From Prochloron sp965198675 (GTDB taxonomy: Bacteria; Cyanobacteriota; Cyanobacteriia; Cyanobacteriales; Prochloraceae), in assembly GCA_965198675.1 (NCBI GenBank), contig OZ240666.1, forward strand, positions 806,001-870,000: a stretch of 64,000 nt of DNA, read 5' to 3'. Below the pieces are notes generated by a model, which was given only the letters and a program-made list of their open reading frames with translations, searched no databases and was not told the DNA's origin. The position numbers and the translations under genes are program-made. This document shows, one piece after another, positions 41,144 to 48,452 of the stretch (the first letter of the stretch is position 1; each line of letters begins with the position of its first letter).

Positions 41144-42865
41144 ATGAATATTTTAGGAATCAACGCTTACCACGGAGATGCTTCAGCCAGCCTCATTCAA
41201 AATGGGCAGTTAGTAGCAGCTATTGAAGAAGAACGTTTTACCAGAATAAAGCATTGGGCAGGTTTTCCTACTGAATCAATCCGCTACTGCTTAAAGGTAG
41301 GGGGAATTGTTGCATCCGACTTAGATCATATAGCTATCTCTTTTAACCCGAAAGCAAATCTGAATCGAAAACTGCTATTTACCCTGCAAAATTGCCCCAA
41401 CTTAAAATCATTTCTAGAGCGATTTAGTAAACAGAGTAAATCCACCAGCATTCAAGAAAAACTTGCTGAAGCATGTGGATGTTCAACCTCAAATATTCGA
41501 GCCACGATCCACAATATAGAACACCATAACAGTCATCTCGCTGGAACTTTCTTTGTTTCTCCCTTTGAAGAAGCTGCTATTCTCTCAATTGATGGTATGG
41601 GAGACTTTGTGAGCACAGTCTCTGCTTTCGGTCGTGAAACTAAGCTAGAATATTTCTCTCGCACCTACTATCCTCATTCCCTTGGTTATTTGTACAATGC
41701 CATCACCCTCTATTTAGGTTTTCCAGCCTACGGAGATGAATATAAAGTGATGGGATTAGCCGCCTATGGGGAACCAGAATATCTGGAAGCAATGCGCCGC
41801 ATTATCTACCCCAAAGGAGATAGCTTTGAATTGAACCTCAAATACTTCAACCATCATCAACAAGGTATTGCGATGAATTGGGACAATGGTACTCCCAGGG
41901 TTGAACCATTCCACAGTTCAGAATTGGAACAATTCTTAGGAACCATGAGGCAACCTAAATCAGAACTAAACCAAAGACATCAAAATATTGCCGCTTCTCT
42001 TCAAGCCATTAGTGAAGAAATTATCTTTCACCTGCTCAATCGCTTGTATGAAAAAGTCAAAAGTGAGAATCTCTGTCTTGCTGGTGGAGTAGCCATGAAT
42101 TCTGTTGCTAATGGCAAAATCCCCCAACACACCCCTTTCAAAAATGTCTACATTCCTCCTGGAGCAGCAGATAATGGCACTTCCTTTGGTGCAGCATTTT
42201 TCGTCTGGAATAAAATTCTCAAGCAACCCCGTCAGTTTCTCTTCAACCATGGTTATTGGGGTTCAGAATTCTCCCCGTCAGAATGTCTAATTGCCCTGGA
42301 AAACCATGACCTCCAGCCCATTAAGCTAGAAAGGGAGAAACTATTAGATCAAGTTGTCGATGTTCTCTGTGCAGGTAAAGTTGTGGGCTGGTTCCAGGGA
42401 CGAATGGAATTTGGGGCTAGAGCCTTGGGGAATCGTTCGATTCTGGCTGATCCTCGCCAAAAGAATATGCGAGACATTATTAATTTGAAAATAAAATTCA
42501 GAGAAAAATTTCGCCCCTTTGCTCCTAGCATTTTAGAAGAAAAGGTAAGTGAGTATTTTGAAATCAATACCTCGGTTCCATTTATGGAAAAAGTATTCAA
42601 TATACGTCCTGAAAAGCGGGAACAAATTCCAGCAGTCACCCATTTTGATGGTACAGGGCGTTTGCAAACCGTCAGTCGTCAAACTAATCCTCTGTATTGG
42701 GATTTAATTAATACTTTTGCCACCCGCACTGGTATTCCCTTGCTCCTGAACACTTCTTTCAATGAAAATGAACCTATTGTCCGTACACCAGAAGAAGCAA
42801 TTCAGTGTTTTCTGAGGACTCAAATGGATGTTTTAGTGTTAGGTTCTTATTATTTAGAGCGGTAG
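41144..42865 (+). CDS. NodU/CmcH-family carbamoyltransferase
   Basis: 573 residues from the ATG at 41144, which begins the conserved MNILGINAYHGDASASLIQN; the frame upstream is not homologous. N-terminal ASKHA-type domain (AAIEEERFTRIKHWAGFPTE, HHNSHLAGTFFVSPF, ILSIDGMGDF) and C-terminal NodU domain (GRMEFGARALGNRSILADPR, KFREKFRPFAPSILEE). It transfers a carbamoyl group from carbamoyl phosphate to a hydroxyl acceptor, often a glycan or natural product. No biosynthetic partners are adjacent, so the acceptor is unknown. Confidence 0.9.
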   Translation: MNILGINAYHGDASASLIQNGQLVAAIEEERFTRIKHWAGFPTESIRYCLKVGGIVASDLDHIAISFNPKANLNRKLLFTLQNCPNLKSFLERFSKQSKSTSIQEKLAEACGCSTSNIRATIHNIEHHNSHLAGTFFVSPFEEAAILSIDGMGDFVSTVSAFGRETKLEYFSRTYYPHSLGYLYNAITLYLGFPAYGDEYKVMGLAAYGEPEYLEAMRRIIYPKGDSFELNLKYFNHHQQGIAMNWDNGTPRVEPFHSSELEQFLGTMRQPKSELNQRHQNIAASLQAISEEIIFHLLNRLYEKVKSENLCLAGGVAMNSVANGKIPQHTPFKNVYIPPGAADNGTSFGAAFFVWNKILKQPRQFLFNHGYWGSEFSPSECLIALENHDLQPIKLEREKLLDQVVDVLCAGKVVGWFQGRMEFGARALGNRSILADPRQKNMRDIINLKIKFREKFRPFAPSILEEKVSEYFEINTSVPFMEKVFNIRPEKREQIPAVTHFDGTGRLQTVSRQTNPLYWDLINTFATRTGIPLLLNTSFNENEPIVRTPEEAIQCFLRTQMDVLVLGSYYLER

Positions 42866-43190
42866 GGTGTGGGGTGTGGGGTGGGCGGGCTGCGCGATCG
42901 CGTAAGCGCCACTCTTAGTGATCGCCCACCAAAACCCAAAGCTGTAAGTTGTAGGTGCCCCATGGATTAAATTTGTTTTTTTCAAAAAGTTATTATACAT
43001 AAATTTACTAAAATTAAATTAAGTAAATGTGGTGGGCAATGCCCACCCTACTGGGCACTACTGGGCACGAAACCCAACAAAGTGGCTATTTTGGTCAGGA
43101 GACAGAATGTGATATAATAAAGATAAATAAAAAGAACAACTTAGATAAAAATGCGTTTCAAATCCAGTACTTGGATCTTGACAATCAGCC
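42866..43190. other. Repeat-rich spacer upstream of the XRE/ImmA gene
   Basis: Contains gtagggtgtggggtgtggggtg, a HIP1-like gcgatcgcgtaagcgcc, the left 53-bp direct repeat, an AT-rich stretch and two ctactgggcac units. gtgatataataaagataa near 43111 may be the promoter of the downstream gene. Confidence 0.5.
42921..42973 (+). repeat. 53-bp direct repeat, left copy
   Basis: atcgcccaccaaaacccaaa ... tggattaaatt; matches 44905-44957 at 51 of 53 positions in the same orientation. The pair brackets the XRE/ImmA-PIN genes. Confidence 0.9.
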
Positions 43191-44366
43191 ATGAAAAAGA
43201 CCATCGCTGAAAACCTAATCCGCTATCGCAAAGGGTTAAGCCTATCTCAAGAACAACTCGCCCAGAGGGTAGGAGTAACTCGCCAGAATATTAACTATTT
43301 TGAGAACGCCAAGACTCTTCCTAATAGCAAAACTCTGTCCGCTCTAGCTCGTGCTTTAGGTGTCACCCTGGATGACTTGCTACGCACTCACAGGGAAGGA
43401 ATACCAAACTTTCGCTTCCGCGCCCATGGTTCCCACAAGCAAAAGCCTCAGTTTGTGACTCAAGTAAGACGACTGTTAGAAACCTATAACGCTCTAGAAC
43501 AGGCAGTGGGTTTATCCCCCTATACACCAGAAAGCACCCCTTGCCATGAGGTAAAAGGCAACGAAGAGCGTATTGCTGATATTGCCACTCAGTTTCGTCA
43601 TCGTTTGGGAATAGGAGATGCTCCTATCTTCAACTTATTTGAAGCGACGGAAAAAATTGGCTTAAAAGTTCTGCGTCAACCTATTCCCAGGAAAAATTTC
43701 TTTGGTTTGAGCGCCTATAGTGCTAACCAAGGAGCCTTCGTGTTAGTACACAGCCATAATATCACCATTGAACGACAGCTATTTATCCTCGCCCATGAAA
43801 TTGGACACCTCATCTTCCATCGAGATGAGTATGAAGACACCCTGATTAATATTGGAACAAAGGAGGAAGAAAAAGGCGGTGCGACCCACCTTGAATCGAA
43901 TTCAAGGTGGAAAGCGCACCAAGACACGCGAGAAAATGTTGCCAATTATTTTGCCAGTCATTTACTTGTACCACAAGATGCCCTAGAGAGAGAACTAAAT
44001 GACATCAAAAAGTTTCCTCTCCTCGACATCAAAGCGCTCTCTCTCCTCAAAGCTCACTTTCGAGTGAGTTACCAAATGATGCTCATGCGCCTTGAGCAAA
44101 TGGGAAGGCTCAATTACAGGGATTCTATCAGGCAAATTCGTTGGCAATATAAACAGCGCAACGGAAAAAGCCTCACCAACGATATAGAAATCGAACCTCG
44201 TTTATCAGAATCTGAGTTTCCAGAGAATCAACGCTTTAAAACACTGGTTTGGGAGAGCTATAAAATAGGCAAAATCTCCGAATTGAAAGCAGCAGAACTG
44301 CTAAACTTAAAGGTTGAAGAACTGGAAAAACGTCGTCAGGAAAGAGAGGTTTATGCTATCGCTTAA
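43191..44366 (+). CDS. XRE-type HTH fused to ImmA/IrrE metallopeptidase
   Basis: 391 residues. N-terminal XRE helix-turn-helix (5-60: LIRYRKGLSLSQEQLAQRVG, TRQNINYFENAKTLP) binds DNA. The middle is an ImmA/IrrE-type (COG2856) zinc peptidase with RQLFILAHEIGHLIFHRDE. The region after GTKEEEK is translated from a 43-bp palindrome and looks inserted; then ENVANYFASHLLVPQDALER resumes with the third zinc-ligand region. The C terminus is helical. It overlaps the PIN-like gene by 14 bp, so it is a likely antitoxin/regulator for that toxin. Confidence 0.88.
   Translation: MKKTIAENLIRYRKGLSLSQEQLAQRVGVTRQNINYFENAKTLPNSKTLSALARALGVTLDDLLRTHREGIPNFRFRAHGSHKQKPQFVTQVRRLLETYNALEQAVGLSPYTPESTPCHEVKGNEERIADIATQFRHRLGIGDAPIFNLFEATEKIGLKVLRQPIPRKNFFGLSAYSANQGAFVLVHSHNITIERQLFILAHEIGHLIFHRDEYEDTLINIGTKEEEKGGATHLESNSRWKAHQDTRENVANYFASHLLVPQDALERELNDIKKFPLLDIKALSLLKAHFRVSYQMMLMRLEQMGRLNYRDSIRQIRWQYKQRNGKSLTNDIEIEPRLSESEFPENQRFKTLVWESYKIGKISELKAAELLNLKVEELEKRRQEREVYAIA
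43878..43920. repeat. 43-bp palindrome inside the metallopeptidase gene
   Basis: GGTGCG-ac-CCACCTTGAAT, cga, ATTCAAGGTGG-aaa-GCGCACC: nearly perfect arms with small bulges. It is read through as part of the protein (about residues 230-243). Confidence 0.88.
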
Positions 44367-44847
44367 GGGAACCATTCTCGACGCAACAGCACTGATAGAC
44401 TTTCACTGGCTTTCCGAGTGGGAGTGGTTAGAGAAACACTATAGCCCTCTGTATATTGCCCAGGAAGTTCTAGACTCTGATAATCTGGAACCAGCCACCC
44501 TTTCATCAGCCAAGAAATACTTGACACCACTCTCCCTTGATACTGAAGAAATGTTTGCTAGTTTTCGATATTTTGGCAGTAAAGCTCCTCTTTTAAGTGT
44601 ACCTGATCGCTCCACAATTGCTATTGCTCGTCATCGTTTACTTGTGTGTGCTAGTGATGACGGGCTAGTTATTGAAACTTGTAAAGCACATGGTATTGTT
44701 TATACTCGAACACTGCGCTTATTGTCTGAGATGGTGGAAACTCAACATAAAACAGCTATAGAAGTGAAGACAATGGCTGATATTTTAATCAAAAAGCGCG
44801 TCAAACATATTTCCCCTAAAATATTAGCAGACTGGAGACAAAGTTGA
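44353..44847 (+). CDS. PIN-like domain protein, partner of the XRE/ImmA gene
   Basis: 164 residues from the ATG at 44353. N-terminal LKGTILDATALIDFHWLSEW has the first PIN-type Asp; YIAQEVLDSDNL, LSVPDRSTIAIARHRLLVCA and SDDGLVIETCKAHGIVY supply further acidic positions in PIN order. Likely a toxin-type ribonuclease. The start lies inside the upstream gene and the 14-bp overlap fixes cotranslation. Confidence 0.75.
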   Translation: MLSLKGTILDATALIDFHWLSEWEWLEKHYSPLYIAQEVLDSDNLEPATLSSAKKYLTPLSLDTEEMFASFRYFGSKAPLLSVPDRSTIAIARHRLLVCASDDGLVIETCKAHGIVYTRTLRLLSEMVETQHKTAIEVKTMADILIKKRVKHISPKILADWRQS

Positions 44848-44904
44848 CCATCTTTATAAGGTTTCAATTCTCTTGATATATGGACGGGAAACCGTAGGGT
44901 GGGC

Positions 44905-44957
44905 ATCGCCCACCAAAACCCAAAGCTGTAAATTGTAGGTGCCCCCTGGATTAAATT
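44905..44957 (+). repeat. 53-bp direct repeat, right copy
   Basis: Same sequence and orientation as 42921-42973, with two mismatches. It begins within a gggtgggcatcgcccacc palindrome. Confidence 0.9.
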
Positions 44958-45012
44958 AGCTTATACAATATATTTATGTTAATTAAGTTATTTAATAAAA
45001 TAATTTTTAGTA

Positions 45013-45323
45013 TATAGCAGAGCGCAGGGCTATTGATACATAGCTGAGAGATAATGTAGAGCCATACTGCACGGTTGGTGCATACTTTTGCCCATTCCTA
45101 TGAATGGAGAAAACAGGCTATAGCTGCGGTAGAACATTGATTGAAAAAGCGGGATGCTATTTGCTGTATTTGCCTCCCTATTCACCAGATTTCAAACCCA
45201 TTGAACAAGCACATGCACATATAAAGAACACGCAAAACTAAAGCTAGAAGAAGCTGGTTCACTCTATGACGCTTTAGATATGGCTATACAGAAAGTGTGC
45301 GGACAGCCCTGCGCCTTGCTATA
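45013..45323 (+). mobile_element. 311-bp deletion derivative of an IS630-type element
   Basis: Terminal inverted repeats TATAGCAGAGCGCAGGGCT (45013-45031) and, as the complement of 45305-45323, TATAGCAAGGCGCAGGGCT, in a TA-rich context. Inside is the end of a DDE transposase: TLIEKAGCYLLYLPPYSPDF and KPIEQAHAHIKN (the PYSPDxNPIE region with the last catalytic Glu), a frame break, then LYDALDMAIQKV. The N-terminal part is deleted, making it MITE-like. Confidence 0.82.
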
Positions 45324-45582
45324 GTACTGGTAACTGGTATGGTACGTGCTCACTGCTATATGTGGTGGGCAATGCCTCTGCGTGAAACCTTCGATCAGGG
45401 CGATCGCCACCAGGGTAACTGATAGATAGGAGATGTTTTTTTTGACAAACACCTCCCCATTATCTAGAATAAACCATCTAGTTTTGTCAACTTTTCCCTA
45501 TTTTTGGAGTGGGCAATAATTAGGAATTTACTCTCATGATAGGGTAGCAAACGTTATCCCCATTGCCCACCTAGGAAATTGA
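45324..45582. other. Spacer with small repeats
   Basis: ctggtaactggtatggtacg, a HIP1 site, and an inverted pair gtggtgggcaatgcc / attgcccaccta. No gene supported. Confidence 0.4.
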
Positions 45583-45680
45583 GCCAATGGTGCGTTACGC
45601 TGTCGCTAACGCACCCTACTCCTGGTCATTAGCCAATGGTGCGTTACGCTGTCGCTAACGCACCCTACTCCTGGTCATTA
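45583..45680. repeat. 49-bp tandem duplication overlapping a gene end
   Basis: Two exact-looking copies (45583-45631, 45632-45680) of gccaatggtgcgttacgctg ... cctggtcatta. Each contains the ggtgcgttacgctgtcgctaacgcacc palindrome plus the last codons of the following minus-strand gene. Confidence 0.9.
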
Positions 45681-46015
45681 GTAGAATTGAGATTAGGTTG
45701 GGATTGTTGATTTAATAAACGCTGTTGCTGTTGAAGCTTAAAATCAGCAGCCGCATCATCAAGACTTTCTTGAGTATTTTGGTTAAACTCTTCTACACTG
45801 AGACGATTTCCCAACCTAGCATTGTGAATCAAATCGAAGGGATTCAAACCAGAGCTACTAGAAAAAGAATCCCTTTCATTAGCAGGATAAGTACCTACCC
45901 CGTTGAGATCTGCTGCTGTTTGAGCGAAAATGTCCCCACCACTGAAAACTAAAGCTAAAGTAGCCCCGAGGCTTAAACTGTAAGTAATTTGTGCTAACCT
46001 TTTCATAGTATTCAC
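45665..46015 (-). CDS. Secreted small protein of unknown function
   Basis: 116 residues (or 113 from a second Met). Signal peptide: KRLAQITYSLSLGATLALVF then SGGDIFAQ with a likely cleavage after AQ/TA. The mature part is polar (NPFDLIHNARLGNRLSVEEF, Q/N-rich tail). No known family. Its final codons are part of a 49-bp tandem duplication. Confidence 0.65.
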   Translation of the reverse strand: MNTMKRLAQITYSLSLGATLALVFSGGDIFAQTAADLNGVGTYPANERDSFSSSSGLNPFDLIHNARLGNRLSVEEFNQNTQESLDDAAADFKLQQQQRLLNQQSQPNLNSTNDQE

Positions 46016-46080
46016 CTTGATATTTTCCTCAATGGTGCGTTACGCTGTTGCTAACGCACCCTACTACATTATACTTTTCT

Positions 46081-46968
46081 TTAGGCAAAGCGACGACGCA
46101 GTAAAGGTTGAATTGCCAATAATACTAGAGCATCGAAAGCTAGGAGGACAAGTATAACTGCCAATAAGCTAATTGATGTCCAGGGAGTATCCATTACCAG
46201 AGTACCGATCCCCCACTCACTATGCAAATACAAATAGCGAATCGGCTCAATAGCGTAGGTAAGAGGATTGAGACTGGCAACTACCTGTAACCATCTTGCC
46301 ATAAAAGAGAGGGGAGCGAGAGCTGTACTGGCAAAAAGTAACGGCAAGTTAGTTACAAAGATGACTGCGATTAATTCAATATGTCCAGGAAGGGCAAAAG
46401 CTAATCCCAGACTCAAGGCTGTTACCCCCAAAACCACTAACAAGACAATCAAGGCGATCGCCCCTAACCCCCCTATATTTGGCAACCCAGCCCCCAAGAA
46501 GGCGCTAGCAGCCACGATAACCCCTGTTTGCATAAAACTGAGGGCAATGATATAAATGGTGGATGCTGCGACAATGGAGTAGCGGGAGGCTAAAGGAGCC
46601 ACCAGCAGGCGATTGAGAAAGCCGAATTCCCGGTCGAACATGACGGGTAAACCCGCATTCAGAGCACCAGAAAAGGCGGTAAACACAATCACCCCAGGAG
46701 CGAGGAATTGACCGTAATTTAGGTCTTCGCCAAATAATCCCCCGGGAGCATTGGTAAATAGAGCACCAAAGAGAAGCAACCACATGAAGGGTTGGATTAT
46801 TCCAGCTATGAGAGTGGAGGGACGACGTTGGAGTTGGATAAATAGACGCTTAGTTAAAGCAAAGGTTTCTTGGAGAAAATCCCCCAATGCACTGCTATTA
46901 TCTTCCAACCCACCATGAAGAGAGGGATCCGGAGATAAACTAGATTGGATAGATGACTGGGTAATCAT
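46081..46968 (-). CDS. ABC-2 type transporter permease (DrrB-like)
   Basis: 295 residues, about six membrane helices (STLIAGIIQPFMWLLLFGAL, FLAPGVIVFTAFSGALNAGL, GALGAIALIVLLVVLGVTAL region and others) in the ABC-2 pattern. FLNRLLVAPLASRYSIVAAS is the typical cytoplasmic loop. It follows its ATPase by 30 bp, forming an exporter of lipids, polyketides or drugs; the substrate is unknown. Confidence 0.9.
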   Translation of the reverse strand: MITQSSIQSSLSPDPSLHGGLEDNSSALGDFLQETFALTKRLFIQLQRRPSTLIAGIIQPFMWLLLFGALFTNAPGGLFGEDLNYGQFLAPGVIVFTAFSGALNAGLPVMFDREFGFLNRLLVAPLASRYSIVAASTIYIIALSFMQTGVIVAASAFLGAGLPNIGGLGAIALIVLLVVLGVTALSLGLAFALPGHIELIAVIFVTNLPLLFASTALAPLSFMARWLQVVASLNPLTYAIEPIRYLYLHSEWGIGTLVMDTPWTSISLLAVILVLLAFDALVLLAIQPLLRRRFA

Positions 46969-46998
46969 TGGTCTGATAAACGTTCTTTAAACAACAAT

Positions 46999-48018
46999 TT
47001 ATTTCATTTCTTCTTTTTTTTCCGCCTTTAAATCTCTCCTCCCCGCTGCTGCCATTTCCGCATCCATCAGAGTACGTCCGGTAGCGGCGAGGTACACATC
47101 ATCCAAACTGGGGCGAGATTGAGTCATGCTGAAGATGGGAAAACTCGCTGCTGCTAAGGATTCCTCGATATTAGTGAGGTAATTGCTTTCTCCCTTAACG
47201 ATGAGATTAAGAGAATTACCTCTGGCGGGATTGACGATGGCGGATTGAACAAAGGGAAGAGACTCCAGCATGGCTTTTGCTTGTTGCGCCTCTTCTGGGG
47301 GCGTAAATTCCTTAATTTGGAGAGTAACCCGATCGCCCCCCACCCGTTCCTTCAATTGGGAAGGGGAACCAGAGTCAATCACCACCCCAGAGTCGATAAT
47401 TGCCAATCTATCTCCCAAAGCGTCTATTTCTTCCAGATAATGGCTGGTAATTAGTACTGTGGTTCCCGCTGCTTTTAATTGACGCAGGAAGTCCCAGACA
47501 ATGAAGCGACTTTCGATATCCAATCCCACCGTGGGTTCGTCCAACACCAAGACCTCTGGTTGATGGAGTAATCCGGCGGCTAAATCTAGGCGCTTGCGCA
47601 AACCCCCGGAATAGGTTCCGGTTTGGCGATCTGCATAGGTAGTTAAGTTTAGCAGTTCCAGCAGGCGCTCAATTCTCTCTTTTGCCCCCTCAGAAGGAAG
47701 GTGGTAGAGTGCGGCTTGCAGGTGAAGCAATTCTCGTCCCGTCAGCACCTTATCTAAAGCTACTTCTTGGGCTACATAGCCCAGTCTTCGCCTTGCTGCC
47801 CTGGGGTTTTTCACGGCGGAAATACCGCAAACTTCCACTGTACCCCTATCTGGTTTAGCCAAAGTTGTTAAACAGCGAATAGTGGTGGTTTTCCCCGCCC
47901 CATTGGGACCGAGGAGGCCGAAAATTTCCCCCGGTTGAACTTGAAAGGAGATGTTTTCTACTGCTGTTATCGAGCCATAGCTCTTGTGTAGGTTATCGAT
48001 GAAAACGGCGTTAGCCAT
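46999..48018 (-). CDS. ABC transporter ATP-binding protein (DrrA family)
   Basis: 339 residues. Walker A GPNGAGKTTTIRCL, signature YSGGLRKRLDLA, Walker B LVLDEPTVGLD, switch LITSHYLEEIDALGDRLAII. The C-terminal DrrA-type domain (VTLQIKEFTPPEEAQQAKAM) ends with SRPSLDDVYLAATGRTL, the family's tail motif. Partner of the permease at 46081. Confidence 0.93.
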   Translation of the reverse strand: MANAVFIDNLHKSYGSITAVENISFQVQPGEIFGLLGPNGAGKTTTIRCLTTLAKPDRGTVEVCGISAVKNPRAARRRLGYVAQEVALDKVLTGRELLHLQAALYHLPSEGAKERIERLLELLNLTTYADRQTGTYSGGLRKRLDLAAGLLHQPEVLVLDEPTVGLDIESRFIVWDFLRQLKAAGTTVLITSHYLEEIDALGDRLAIIDSGVVIDSGSPSQLKERVGGDRVTLQIKEFTPPEEAQQAKAMLESLPFVQSAIVNPARGNSLNLIVKGESNYLTNIEESLAAASFPIFSMTQSRPSLDDVYLAATGRTLMDAEMAAAGRRDLKAEKKEEMK

Positions 48019-48204
48019 AAATTATATTATCTTCGATCTATAAATGCTCAATCTTTATTATAAGGAGGAGTTCTATCTTCTGCTAGATAATAATATATCT
48101 CAATAAATTTATTTTTTCAAGTCATTCAAGTCTTCTCCCTAGCTCAATTATAATCATTGCTGCTGTTCTGACCTGCCTTGACTCTTAAAAAATTTTGTCA
48201 ATTA
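48019..48204. other. Intergenic AT-rich region
   Basis: Promoter region for the ABC operon (minus strand). No repeats of note and no gene. Confidence 0.4.
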
Positions 48205-48348
48205 GCTCAAATCGGCACCGTACCGTCCAGATTAATTCCGAGCTGGGGGATGGTTCGGGAGTGATGATCGACCAAAGAAGAAAAGGAGAGGAAACCACTT
48301 ACTTTGTCCTCACCGCCAACCAGATAGTGGAAAATCCCGCTCAGTACT
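48205..48348 (+). pseudogene. Trypsin-like peptidase remnant
   Basis: Short open stretch TVQINSELGDGSGVMIDQRR and ETTYFVLTANQIVENPAQY to a TAG. GDGSGVMI and FVLTANxIV match the strand pair that ends in the catalytic His of trypsin-like (HtrA-type) proteases, but the His of TANH is Gln here. The rest is absent. Confidence 0.45.
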
Positions 48349-48452
48349 AGGAGATTAGCACTTAATACAAGGATAACAAAAAAATAGTCTTGACAATTTA
48401 TCCAGCTTGGTATAAGTTTATATTGATGTTTAGTTAAATCGATTTAAGATTG

